Assembly: GCF_016031615.1 (NCBI RefSeq)
Contig: NZ_JACYXC010000001.1
Span: forward strand, 3,100,001 to 3,164,000
Reading direction: 5' to 3'
Length of the DNA: 64,000 nucleotides
Source of the DNA: Streptomyces pactum
GTDB lineage: Bacteria > Actinomycetota > Actinomycetes > Streptomycetales > Streptomycetaceae
In this document: one piece after another, positions 1 to 7,892 of the stretch
Layout of the letters: every line of letters starts with the position of its first letter
Position numbering within the stretch: the first letter of the stretch is position 1
Program-made: the position numbers and the translations under genes
Notes under the pieces: model-generated
Databases searched by the model: none
What the model was told of the DNA's origin: nothing
What the model saw: only the letters and a program-made list of their open reading frames with translations

Positions 1-137
1 GGACCGGGGTCGGCTCGATCGGCACGGTCGTCCTGGGCGCGGTGATCTACCGGGAGAAGATCACCCTGCCCAAGCTGGTCTCCTTCCTCTCGATCATCGC
101 CGGGGTGATCACCCTCAAGGTCGCGGCGGGCGTCTGA
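1..137 (+). CDS. SMR-family multidrug efflux protein, C-terminal fragment
   Basis: Only the last 44 codons are in the window; the gene enters from the left edge. The visible peptide begins TGVGSIGTVVLGAVIYREK and ends LKVAAGV. It has the last two hydrophobic helices typical of small multidrug resistance (EmrE/QacE/SugE) proteins, including the glycine-rich (A/T)GVGS..GT stretch and the short charged loop before the final helix. Family members are about 105-110 residue, four-helix proton antiporters that work as dimers in the inner membrane. Substrate cannot be told from this fragment. A strong hairpin lies about 265 bp downstream and may end the transcript. Confidence 0.75.
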   Translation, partial: TGVGSIGTVVLGAVIYREKITLPKLVSFLSIIAGVITLKVAAGV

Positions 138-739
138 CCGGCCCCCGTGCCGGGACACCGCGGACCGCCGTACCGTCGCCGGCCGGGACGGTGACGGCCG
201 GAGGCCCCACGGCGACCGGACCGGCGGCCGGTCCGGCGGAGAGCGCCGATGCCGCCCGGCCCGGGGCGGCGGCGGTGATCCGGCCCTGTCCGCCCCGGAA
301 TCGTCCGGAATGCGGCCGGAACGCGCCCGCAGTGGCAGCGGCAGGCCACCACGGTGTGGCCGGAACGCGCCCCCGCAGCAGCCGGGTTGCCGCCGCGCGG
401 CGCGAACGGCCCGGCGAAGGTCCACACCTTCGCCGGGCCGTTCGCCATATAGCGGACAGATGACGTTCCTCAACGGACAACGGATGGTCAAATTCTTGTT
501 ACCGGCCTGTTGGGGCCGGTCAATTGATGCCACTCTCTGGTCGGCCGCCCCGGCGCCACTCCCCTGGCGCAGGAGCTGCCCGCGTCGTCGTACGCGTCCT
601 TCGCACCACTCGCGGTACCCGCGCCGAGCCCACCTCGGCGCAGCTGCACCATCGGCGATTTCCATGCAGCACCGGACGGCACGTCCCCGCCGTCCGCCCC
701 CACACGGCCGCCCACGGCGGCCCCGCGCAAGGAGACCGA
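138..739. other. intergenic stretch before the M4 protease
   Basis: I see no convincing gene here. It holds the strong hairpin listed separately, a small dyad (ACCGGCC-N5-GGCCGGT) at about 500-519 in the only AT-richer part, and GC-rich sequence leading to the protease ribosome-binding site. The AT-richer segment at roughly 450-535 is the likeliest place for the protease promoter, but no clean -35/-10 pair is visible. Confidence 0.4.
402..445. terminator. perfect 20-bp hairpin, probable terminator
   Basis: Two perfectly complementary 20-base arms (402-421 and 426-445) flank a 4-base CCAC loop. There is no T-tract, which is usual for Streptomyces hairpin terminators. It lies downstream of the efflux gene and upstream of the protease. 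Confidence 0.65.
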
Positions 740-2365
740 GTGAGACGAAACGTTTCCTCCCCCCGCAAGAACGTCATCCGCGGCGCCGCTCTGGTGGCCT
801 CCGCCGCCATGGTGGTCATCGGCGTGCAGACCGGTTCGGCCAGCGCCCAGGCCGACCGGCAGGACCGGGCGGCCGGCGCCTCCGCCGTGCTGCTCCCGGT
901 GGGTGAGCGCGCCGCCGCCATCAAGGCCGCCCAGGCGGACGCCCCCGCCGAGGCCCGGGCGCTGGGCCTGGGCGCCAAGGAGAAGCTCGTCGTCCGGGAC
1001 GTGATCAGGGACGCGGACGGCACGGTCCACACCCGCTACGAGCGCACCTACGAGGGCCTGCCGGTGCTCGGCGGCGACCTCGTGGTGCACGAGAAGAAGG
1101 ACGGCCGGCGCGGCGTCACCAAGGCGGTCAAGAGCCGCATCACGCTGGCCGGCACCACCGCCGGGGTCAGCGCCGCCGACGCCCGGAAGTCCGCACTGAA
1201 GGCCGCCTCCGAGGAGGAGAGCGGCAAGCCCGCCGCCGCGTCGCCGCGCAAGGTGGTCTGGGCCGCGACCGGCAAGCCCGTGCTGGCCTGGGAGACCGTG
1301 GTCACCGGTGTGCAGCACGACGGCACCCCGAGCGAGCTGCACGTGGTCACCGACGCCGCGACCGGCAAGCAGCTCTTCGCCGACGAGCGCATCGAGACCG
1401 GCACCGGCACCGGTGACTACAACGGCACCGTGCCGCTGAGCACCACCGCCTCCGGCGGCTCGTACAACCTGACCGACCCCACGCACGGCGGCCACAAGAC
1501 GTACGACCTGAACCAGGGCACCTCGGGCACCGGTTCGCTGTTCACCGACGCCGACGACGTGTGGGGCGGCGGCCGCCAGAGCGCCGCGGTGGACGCGGCC
1601 TACGGGCACGCCACCACCTGGGACTTCTACAAGAACGTGCTGGGCCGCAACGGCATCAAGAACGACGGCAAGGCCGCGTACAGCCGGGTCCACTACGGCA
1701 ACAACTACGTCAACGCCTTCTGGTCCGACAGCTGCTTCTGCATGACCTACGGCGACGGCTCGGGCAACTCCAACCCGCTCACCTCGCTGGACGTGGCGGC
1801 CCACGAGCTGACCCACGGCGTCACCTCCAACACCGCGGGCCTGCGCTACAGCGGCGAGTCGGGCGGCCTGAACGAGGCGACCTCCGACATCTTCGCGACC
1901 GCCACGGAGTTCTACGCCAACAACTCCGCGGACTCCGGTGACTACCTCATCGGCGAGAAGATCGACATCAACGGCGACGGCACCCCGCTGCGCTACCAGG
2001 ACAAGCCGAGCCGCGACGGCGCGTCCAAGGACTACTGGTACCGGGGCATCGGCCGGGTGGACGTCCACTACTCCTCCGGCCCGGCCAACCACTGGTACTA
2101 CCTGCTGAGCGAGGGCAGCGGCGCCAAGACCATCAACGGCGTCAGCTACAACAGCCCGACCTACGACGGCTCCACGGTCACCGGCATCGGCCGGGACAAG
2201 GCCACCAAGATCTGGTACAAGGCGCTGACCACGTACTTCACCTCCACCACCGACTACGCGGGGGCGCGGACCGGCACCCTGCAGGCGGCGGCCGACCTGT
2301 ACGGCTCCACCAGCGCGGAGTACAAGGCGGTCGCGGCGGCGTGGACGGCGATCAACGTCAAGTGA
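740..2365 (+). CDS. secreted M4 family (thermolysin-type) zinc metallopeptidase
   Basis: Secreted neutral protease of 541 residues. The GTG start is chosen because AAGGAGA sits 5-11 bases upstream and because it gives a proper signal peptide: a basic RR..K start, then a hydrophobic AALVASAAMVVIGVQ core and an Ala-x-Ala-like cleavage site near residue 35. Residues about 60-215 form the FTP/PepSY-type propeptide that acts as chaperone and inhibitor. The catalytic domain follows. It contains HELTH (zinc ligands H355 and H359, catalytic E356), the third ligand E379 in GGLNEATSD exactly 20 residues later as in thermolysin, and the transition-state histidine H443 in VDVHYSSGP. A SCFC pair may form a disulfide. 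The protein is full length with no C-terminal extra domain. A terminator follows closely, so it is probably monocistronic. Confidence 0.93.
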   Translation: MRRNVSSPRKNVIRGAALVASAAMVVIGVQTGSASAQADRQDRAAGASAVLLPVGERAAAIKAAQADAPAEARALGLGAKEKLVVRDVIRDADGTVHTRYERTYEGLPVLGGDLVVHEKKDGRRGVTKAVKSRITLAGTTAGVSAADARKSALKAASEEESGKPAAASPRKVVWAATGKPVLAWETVVTGVQHDGTPSELHVVTDAATGKQLFADERIETGTGTGDYNGTVPLSTTASGGSYNLTDPTHGGHKTYDLNQGTSGTGSLFTDADDVWGGGRQSAAVDAAYGHATTWDFYKNVLGRNGIKNDGKAAYSRVHYGNNYVNAFWSDSCFCMTYGDGSGNSNPLTSLDVAAHELTHGVTSNTAGLRYSGESGGLNEATSDIFATATEFYANNSADSGDYLIGEKIDINGDGTPLRYQDKPSRDGASKDYWYRGIGRVDVHYSSGPANHWYYLLSEGSGAKTINGVSYNSPTYDGSTVTGIGRDKATKIWYKALTTYFTSTTDYAGARTGTLQAAADLYGSTSAEYKAVAAAWTAINVK

Positions 2366-2466
2366 CCCACTGACCCGAGTCCGGTCACGGCGTCCCGCCA
2401 CGTACCGCCGGACACGGCGCGGCGCCGCCCCGGCGCCGCGCCGGCCCGGCACACGCCGGATCGCCT

Positions 2467-2505
2467 GAACGGGCCGCACCGGCCACCCCCCGGTGCGGCC
2501 CGTTC
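2467..2505 (+). terminator. terminator of the M4 protease gene
   Basis: A 16-bp perfect stem (2467-2482 with 2490-2505) with a 7-base loop, followed by TGTTCT. It lies about 100 bp after the protease stop and just upstream of the next start. Confidence 0.75.
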
Positions 2506-2537
2506 TGTTCTCCCCGCACCCCGCCTACGCTGCTCAC

Positions 2538-3623
2538 ATGACTCAACAGGTGCGCGGTGTGGTGGCTCTCGGCAAGGGCAGGCCGGTGAGCATGGAGACG
2601 ATCGTCGTCCCGGACCCGGGGCCCGGCGAAGCGGTGGTACGGGTACAGGCGTGCGGCGTGTGCCACACCGATCTGCACTACCGGGAGGGCGGCATCAACG
2701 ACGAGTTCCCGTTCCTGCTGGGTCACGAGGCGGCCGGCGTGGTGGAGTCCGTCGGCGCCGGGGTCGCCGGCCTCGCCCCCGGGGACTTCGTCATCCTCAA
2801 CTGGCGCGCGGTGTGCGGCGCCTGCCGCGCCTGTCTGCGCGGCCGCCCCTGGTACTGCTTCAACACCCACAACGCCGCCCGGCCGATGACGCTGGCGGAC
2901 GGCACGCCGCTGTCCCCCGCCCTGGGCATCGGCGCCTTCGCCGAGAAGACGCTGGTCGCCGCCGGGCAGTGCACCAAGGTGGACCCGGCGGCGGCGCCCG
3001 CCGCGGCCGGGCTGCTGGGCTGCGGGGTGATGGCCGGGCTGGGCGCCGCGCTGAACACCGGCGGCGTGGGGCGCGGCGACTCGGTCGCCGTCATCGGCTG
3101 CGGCGGCGTGGGGTGCGCCGTGGTCGCCGGGGCCCGGCTGGCCGGCGCCGCGAAGATCATCGCGGTGGACCTGGACGACCGGAAGCTGGAGTGGGCCCGC
3201 TCGCTGGGCGCCACCCACACGGTCAACGGCACCGGCGCCGACGTGGTGGCCGAGATCCAGCGGCTCACCGGCGGCCACGGTGCCGACGTGGTGATCGACG
3301 CGGTCGGCCGCCCGGAGACCTACCGGCAGGCGTTCTACGCCCGGGACCTGGCCGGCACCGTGGTGCTGGTCGGCGTGCCCACCCCGGAGATGAAGCTGGA
3401 GCTGCCGCTGCTCGACGTGTTCGGACGCGGCGGCGCGCTGAAGTCCTCCTGGTACGGGGACTGCCTGCCGTCCCGCGACTTCCCCATGCTGATCGATCTG
3501 TACCTCCAGGGCCGGCTGGACCTCGACGCGTTCGTCACCGAGACCATCGCCCTGGACGACGTCGAGGAGGCGTTCGCCAGGATGGGACGCGGCGAGGTGC
3601 TGCGGTCGGTGGTCCAGCTCTGA
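2538..3623 (+). CDS. S-(hydroxymethyl)mycothiol dehydrogenase (MscR-like, zinc MDR)
   Basis: 361-residue zinc alcohol dehydrogenase of the mycothiol-dependent formaldehyde dehydrogenase group. It oxidises the formaldehyde-mycothiol adduct, and family members also reduce S-nitrosomycothiol. Catalytic zinc ligands are visible as C39 (ACGVCHTD) and H63 (GHEAAG). The structural-zinc cysteine cluster is CGACRACLRGRPWYC at about residues 91-105. The NAD-binding motif is VIGCGGVGCA near residue 190. The long C-terminal segment (KSSWYGDCLPSRDFPML) is characteristic of this subgroup. The ATG is preferred over an upstream in-frame codon because the latter falls inside the protease terminator. The metallo-beta-lactamase partner that often follows this gene is absent; a terminator follows instead. 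Mycothiol is the actinobacterial low-molecular-weight thiol, which fits the host. Confidence 0.92.
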   Translation: MTQQVRGVVALGKGRPVSMETIVVPDPGPGEAVVRVQACGVCHTDLHYREGGINDEFPFLLGHEAAGVVESVGAGVAGLAPGDFVILNWRAVCGACRACLRGRPWYCFNTHNAARPMTLADGTPLSPALGIGAFAEKTLVAAGQCTKVDPAAAPAAAGLLGCGVMAGLGAALNTGGVGRGDSVAVIGCGGVGCAVVAGARLAGAAKIIAVDLDDRKLEWARSLGATHTVNGTGADVVAEIQRLTGGHGADVVIDAVGRPETYRQAFYARDLAGTVVLVGVPTPEMKLELPLLDVFGRGGALKSSWYGDCLPSRDFPMLIDLYLQGRLDLDAFVTETIALDDVEEAFARMGRGEVLRSVVQL

Positions 3624-3625
3624 GG

Positions 3626-3664
3626 GGACCCGCCCGGGCGGGTCCTGCCCCGGCGGGTCCTTTT
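3626..3664 (+). terminator. terminator of the mycothiol dehydrogenase gene
   Basis: GGACCCGCC (3626-3634) pairs with GGCGGGTCC (3652-3660) and is followed at once by TTTT. The left arm is also part of a 20-bp perfect palindrome (3626-3645), so two stems are possible. Confidence 0.75.
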
Positions 3665-3720
3665 GGCGCGGCGGGGCTCGCCCCGACGGGTTCTCTTTTG
3701 CCGCAGGGGATCCGGCCGTG

Positions 3721-3809
3721 GCGGGTGCTGCCACGACGGGTTCGGCCGCGGTGGGTTCTGTCGCGACGGGTTCTGCCACGACGGGTGCTGCCACGACGGG
3801 TTCTCCGCG
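3721..3809. repeat. 15-bp tandem repeat, about six copies
   Basis: Unit of the form GACGGGTTCTGCCAC. Copies start at about 3721 (first one 14 bp), 3735, 3750, 3765, 3780 and 3795 and differ at a few bases. Because 15 is a multiple of three, every frame reads as a pentapeptide repeat, which produces spurious long ORFs. The rest of the 360-bp spacer up to the next gene holds only the terminator and GC-rich filler. Confidence 0.8.
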
Positions 3810-3983
3810 TCCGGCCGTGCTCCGGTGGGCTCCCCACCGGAGGGTCCCGGCCCGGTCGGCAGGGCCCCGCGGGGTCCGGCCGGCCGGGGGACGCCGGGCG
3901 CCGTCCGGCCGGGGTGGGGACGCCCCCGGACGTCCGGCGGGCGTGGTGCCGGGGTGCGGGCCGTCCCGTGACACCATCGACCC

Positions 3984-4481
3984 GTGATCGACCTCGGCTA
4001 CTCCCTCTCCCGGCGCTTCCCGGACCCTCCGCAGACGGACTACCGCACCGCCGACGTGCGCGCCCTGCGGCACGACCTGTTCTGCGGTGACGTCTACCTG
4101 GCCGACACCGAGGCGGACCGCGAGCTGTCCACGGCCTGGGGCTGGGTGCCGGTGCTCGACTTCGCCTGGGCGCTGTGCGACATCGTCGAGCAACTCGACC
4201 GGGACCCGCAGGGCAGCCGGTCGGCCCGCCGCCACCACGCCGAGCTGGACTTCACCGAGTCGGCCGACCGGATGCTCTTCGAGCGCCGCTTCGGCTGGGT
4301 CGAGGTGACCGCCGACTGGGTGCCGCTGGAGGAGCCGCCGCTCACCTTCAACCACGGCGCGCTGCGCCGGGAGGCCCGCGACTTCCTGCACGACCTGATC
4401 GCCGACCTCACCGACATGCACGAGGGGCTGGCCGACAACCCCGTGATCTGGGACCTCCAGGCCCGGTTCCCCCGGGTCTGA
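3984..4481 (+). CDS. conserved-looking hypothetical protein, 165 aa
   Basis: Acidic soluble protein with no signal peptide, membrane segment or catalytic motif that I recognise. The GTG start sits directly after the low-complexity spacer. The coding region shows normal high-GC third positions and a globular composition rich in D, E, R and W. A stretch of the type VPVLDFAWALCDIVEQL followed by a beta-rich half resembles small uncharacterised actinobacterial proteins seen in genome annotations, but I cannot name the family. It ends just before a minisatellite and is probably transcribed alone. Confidence 0.65.
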   Translation: MIDLGYSLSRRFPDPPQTDYRTADVRALRHDLFCGDVYLADTEADRELSTAWGWVPVLDFAWALCDIVEQLDRDPQGSRSARRHHAELDFTESADRMLFERRFGWVEVTADWVPLEEPPLTFNHGALRREARDFLHDLIADLTDMHEGLADNPVIWDLQARFPRV

Positions 4482-4581
4482 CCGGCACCCGCCCGGGGAC
4501 GGACCGGGGACGGCCCTGGGGCGGGGAGGACGGCCCTGGGGCGGCGCGGCGCGGGCCGGTGCCGGTACGCCCCCGGGCGCC

Positions 4582-4679
4582 GGGCCCCGGGCTGCGGGCC
4601 CCGGGCTGCGGGCCCCGGGCTGCGGGCCCCGGGCTGCGGGCTGCGGGCTGCGGGCTGCGGGCTGCGGGCTGCGGGCTGC
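4582..4679. repeat. heptad/14-bp minisatellite
   Basis: Four copies of GGGCCCCGGGCTGC (14 bp: 4582-4595, 4596-4609, 4610-4623, 4624-4637) run without a break into six copies of its second half, GGGCTGC (7 bp, 4638-4679). The whole block therefore has a 7-bp period. Its right end is about 20 bp from the candidate promoter of the LuxC/LuxE-like genes. Confidence 0.9.
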
Positions 4680-4691
4680 GACATGGACCTT

Positions 4692-4725
4692 GGTTCAATT
4701 GACAGGCCGGTTCAAGCGGTAATGG
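4692..4725 (+). promoter_or_regulatory. candidate promoter/operator upstream of the LuxC-like gene
   Basis: A perfect TTGACA (4699-4704) is followed 15 bp later by TAATGG (4720-4725), a plausible but short-spaced -35/-10 pair. A direct repeat GGTTCAA (4692-4698 and 4709-4715, 17 bp apart) straddles the -35 box and could bind a regulator. It is the only AT-rich island between the minisatellite and the coding region. Confidence 0.4.
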
Positions 4726-4797
4726 GATGGCCGCAGTTGACACGTGCCGCCGCCGGTCCGGCGTCGCGGCGCGGCGGACGTCGAAGGAGCCCGACTG

Positions 4798-4957
4798 ATG
4801 GCCGAGACCGCGCCCCCGCCCGTACCCCCGGTCCCCGCACACCCCGCGGCCCCCGTCCGGCGCGCCCGCCGGATCCGCGCCGGACCCGGCGCTGCGGCTG
4901 GACGCGCTGGGGCCCGGCGGCCCCTACCGCACCCGCGCCCGCCTCCCGCTGAGCGAT
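4798..4957 (+). other. apparent frameshifted N-terminus of the LuxC-like gene
   Basis: The only good translation start ahead of the LuxC-like ORF is the ATG here, with GAAGGAG 8 bases upstream. Its frame (MAETAPPPVPPVPAHPAAP...) drifts into arginine-rich sequence and stops at 4980. The LuxC frame has no ATG or GTG until 4958, yet upstream of that it reads as sensible protein (PDPALRLDALGPGGPYRTR, then LPLSDVSGRPMGELSLVPK). Removing one C from the run at 4850-4854 would join the two frames into one protein. Either the sequence has a homopolymer error, or the gene carries a real frameshift, or translation truly begins at 4958. Confidence 0.6.
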
Positions 4958-6277
4958 GTGTCCGGCCGGCCGATGGGTGAGCTGAGCCTGGTGCCGAAGC
5001 TCTACGTCACCCGGGCGATGGCCGCGCTGCACCGGGCGGCCACCCCGCCGCTGGAGACGCGGCTGGCCGCGCTGGCCCGGGCCGGGGAGCTGTTCGCGGC
5101 GGGCACCGTGGAGGGGATGGCGGCCGAGGAGTACCTCACCACCGTCAGCCGGCTCTCCGGCACCCCGCTGGCCAACGCGCGCGTTGCGGTGGAGGCGATC
5201 CGGCTCAGCGCCACCGGCGCGTACCGCAGCGTGCAGGCCGCCCGCCCGGTCGGCGCGGTGAACGACTGGCGCGACCCGGCCGCCCGCTCCGGCACCGCGG
5301 TGTGGGTGCGGCGCGGGGACGTCTTCGCGGTGCACGCGGCGGGCAACCATCCGGCGGTGCACGCCCTGTGGCTGGAGGCCCTGGCGCTCGGCTACCGGGT
5401 GGCGGTGCGCCCTTCCCGCCGTGAACCGCTCACCCCGTACCGGCTGATCAGCGCCCTGCGCGCGGCCGGGTTCGGCAACGACCAGGTGGTACTGCTGCCC
5501 ACCGACCACGACGCGGCTGGCGAGCTGCTGCGGGCCGCGGACCTCAGCATGGTCTACGGCGGGCAGGAGGTCATCGACCGGTTCGCGACGGACCCGCGGG
5601 TCCTGCCGAACGGCCCGGGCCGGTCCAAGATCCTCATCACCGCGGACTCCGACTGGCGCGACCACCTGGACACCGTGGTGGACTCCGTCGCCCGGCACGG
5701 CGGCACCGCCTGCGTCAACGCCACCACGGTGCTCGTCGAGGGCGCCGACCCGGCGCCGCTCGCCCGCGCGCTGGCCGACCGGCTCGCCGAGCTGCCCACC
5801 CTGCCCCCGGAGGACGAGCGGGCGGTGCTGCCGGTGCACCCGGTGGAGGTGGCGCGGGCCATGGAGAAGCACCTGCACGCCGTGGCAGGCGGGACCCGGG
5901 CGTGGCTGGGCGGCAGCGGCACCGGCCCGGCCGGCGGCGGGGTGGTCGCCGAGCTGGGTGACGGCAGCGCCGTGCTCCGGCCCGCGGTCCACCAGCTCGA
6001 CTCCCCGCGCGCCCCGCAGGCCGCCGTGGAACTCCCCTTCCCCTGCGTGTGGGTGGCGCCGTGGAGCCGAGCGGACGGGATCGCGGCGCTCCGGGACAGC
6101 CTGGTGCTCACCGCGATCACCCGGGACGAGGAGCTGCTGGACGCGCTGCTCGACGAGGTGTCGGTGAAGAACCTGTACATCGGGGACCACCCCACGCACT
6201 GGATCGCGCCCGGCATCCCGCACGACGCCTATCTGGGTGAGTTCCTGATGCGCACCAAGGCCGTCATCCGCGGCTGA
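4958..6277 (+). CDS. LuxC-like acyl/aryl carboxylate reductase (aldehyde dehydrogenase superfamily)
   Basis: Uninterrupted ORF of 439 codons matching the LuxC acyl-CoA reductase branch of the aldehyde dehydrogenase superfamily. These enzymes take an activated acyl group onto a cysteine and reduce it with NADPH to the aldehyde. Visible signs are the nucleotide-binding half with AVHAAGNHPAVHALWLEAL, the catalytic cysteine in RHGGTACVNATTVLVEG, and the C-terminal half ending YLGEFLMRTKAVIRG. Family members are about 450-490 residues, so about 40-50 N-terminal residues are missing; see the upstream frameshift entry. The next gene is LuxE-like, so the pair could turn a carboxylate into an aldehyde, as LuxC/LuxE do for fatty acids and as EhpG/EhpF-type pairs do for phenazine carboxylates. 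Substrate is unknown. Confidence 0.75.
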   Translation: MSGRPMGELSLVPKLYVTRAMAALHRAATPPLETRLAALARAGELFAAGTVEGMAAEEYLTTVSRLSGTPLANARVAVEAIRLSATGAYRSVQAARPVGAVNDWRDPAARSGTAVWVRRGDVFAVHAAGNHPAVHALWLEALALGYRVAVRPSRREPLTPYRLISALRAAGFGNDQVVLLPTDHDAAGELLRAADLSMVYGGQEVIDRFATDPRVLPNGPGRSKILITADSDWRDHLDTVVDSVARHGGTACVNATTVLVEGADPAPLARALADRLAELPTLPPEDERAVLPVHPVEVARAMEKHLHAVAGGTRAWLGGSGTGPAGGGVVAELGDGSAVLRPAVHQLDSPRAPQAAVELPFPCVWVAPWSRADGIAALRDSLVLTAITRDEELLDALLDEVSVKNLYIGDHPTHWIAPGIPHDAYLGEFLMRTKAVIRG

Positions 6278-6558
6278 GCCGTACCGGCGCCGGCCCGCCC
6301 GCCGCGCGCACCGGCCCGCGCACACCGACCGCACCCGAGCGGCCGCACCCGATCGGCCACGCCTGACCGAGCACACCCGATCGACCGCGCGCACCGGCCG
6401 CCGCCGATCCGCCGCCCGCACCCGGCCGGCCCGGTGTCCGCCGCCGGGGCCGGCCGGGTGCGGCCGTACCGGCACCGGGCCGGTGCGCCGCCGTACCGCA
6501 CCCCGGAAAACACCGGGCGCCGCCCACCGCCGCGTCCACGACCGCGAGGAGAACCCGC

Positions 6559-7743
6559 ATGCCCGAATCCGCCCACCGCCCCCCGGCCGCCGGTGCCCCG
6601 GTGGCCGCGCCCGAGGTGCTGAACGTGCCGTTCGGCACCCGGCCCGACCCGGACGAGTACATCCAGGCCGCGATGGCCTGGCACTTCGGCCCGGAGACCG
6701 GCTCCCCGTTCTGGCTGGCGCGGGCCGCGTCGCTCGGCTTCGACCCGGTCAAGGAGGTGCGGACGGTCGCCGACCTCAGCCGCTTCCCCGACGTCACCGG
6801 GGAACTCCGCCAGGTGCCGGTGCGCGACCTGATCCCGCGCGGGTACGGCCCCGCCCCGGACCTCGTCGGCGTGTTCGAGAGCGGCGGCACCACCGGGATC
6901 CCCAAGCGGATCGTGTGCTTCCGGGAGTGGATGGACCGCCTCACCCACGGCATGAGCGCGGACCTCGACCGGCTCGGCATACCCCGCGGACTGGACTGGC
7001 TGGCCATCGCGCCGAGCGGGCCGCACATGGTCGGCGAGATGGTGGGCACCACCGCGGCCCGGCACGGCGGCATGATGTTCCGCATCGACATGGACCCGCG
7101 CTGGGTGAAGCGGCTGATCGCCGCCGGGCGCGGCCAGGAGGCGGACGCCTACGTGGACCACCTGGTCGAACAGGCCGAGCACGTGCTGCGGACCCAGGAC
7201 ATCGGGGTGCTGATGACCACCCCGCCGATGCTGGAGCGGCTGGCCCGGAACGACGACCTGGTCGAGCTGGTCCGGGAGAAGGTCCAGGGCATCATGTGGG
7301 GCGGCGCGCACATGACGGCCGACACCCGCGACCTGCTGCGCAGCGAGGTGTTCCCCGGGGTCAAGCTCTACGGCACCTACGGCAACACCATGATGCTGGG
7401 CGGCGCGACCGAGCGGATCGCCGACGGTGACGGGTCGGCGGACGGGGCGGCCACCACCGGTGACACCGACGACGGGCTGTGCGTCTTCGACCCGCAGACC
7501 CCCTTCGTCACCTTCTCCGTGGTGGATCCGGCCGACCCGGCGTCCCGGACCCCGGTGGCGTACGGCGAGCGCGGGCAGGTGGTGATGAGCCACGTCAGCA
7601 GGTCCTGTCTGCTCCCCAACAACCTCGAACGCGACCTGGCGGTACGGGTGCCGGCCCCGGCCGGTGCCGTGGGCGACTCGGTCGCCGACGTCGGCCCGGT
7701 GGCCGTCTTCGACGACGAGAAGGTGATCGAGGGCGTCTATTAG
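6559..7743 (+). CDS. LuxE/phenylacetate-CoA-ligase-like adenylating enzyme
   Basis: 394-residue member of the acyl-adenylating superfamily, closest in look to LuxE acyl-protein synthetase and the EhpF-type phenazine-carboxylate adenylating proteins. The ATP-binding loop is ESGGTTGIPKR near residue 112 and an A5-like segment is LYGTYGNTMM near residue 272. The final roughly 60 residues form a short C-terminal lobe, as in LuxE. The ATG is preceded by GAGGAGA. It lies 281 bp after the LuxC-like gene on the same strand; that spacer is a GC-rich run with no hairpin or gene that I can see, so co-transcription is possible. The likely job is to activate a carboxylic acid for reduction by the LuxC-like partner. 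Whether the pair serves the polyketide cluster about 10 kb away is inference. Confidence 0.75.
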   Translation: MPESAHRPPAAGAPVAAPEVLNVPFGTRPDPDEYIQAAMAWHFGPETGSPFWLARAASLGFDPVKEVRTVADLSRFPDVTGELRQVPVRDLIPRGYGPAPDLVGVFESGGTTGIPKRIVCFREWMDRLTHGMSADLDRLGIPRGLDWLAIAPSGPHMVGEMVGTTAARHGGMMFRIDMDPRWVKRLIAAGRGQEADAYVDHLVEQAEHVLRTQDIGVLMTTPPMLERLARNDDLVELVREKVQGIMWGGAHMTADTRDLLRSEVFPGVKLYGTYGNTMMLGGATERIADGDGSADGAATTGDTDDGLCVFDPQTPFVTFSVVDPADPASRTPVAYGERGQVVMSHVSRSCLLPNNLERDLAVRVPAPAGAVGDSVADVGPVAVFDDEKVIEGVY

Positions 7744-7892
7744 GAGCGGGTCCGGCGGCCGGCGACCGCTGACCGGCCGGGTGATGCGGTCGCCGGCGGT
7801 CCCACCGGGCCCGGCCGGCGACGGACCCGGCGCGCCGCGAGGTCGCCGGGGAGGTGTCCGGCGGGCGCGTCAGGGGGGCCGGCCGGGCGGCG

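Noticed and set aside
488..2479. 663-codon ORF antisense to the M4 protease
   Set aside because: Mirror frame of a real high-GC gene; composition is Val/Gly/Arg/Ala only.
3535..3987. Overlapping ORFs encoding Arg/Gly/Thr pentapeptide-like repeats on both strands
   Set aside because: They are the translation of a 15-bp tandem DNA repeat, lack ribosome-binding sites and cross a terminator.
4692..4715. SARP-type binding site (GGTTCAA direct repeat)
   Set aside because: SARP heptads recur at 11- or 22-bp spacing; here it is 17 bp. Kept only as an undefined direct repeat near a promoter.
4958..7743. lux-type bioluminescence operon
   Set aside because: Only LuxC-like and LuxE-like proteins are present; no luciferase (LuxA/B) or LuxD-type gene adjoins them.
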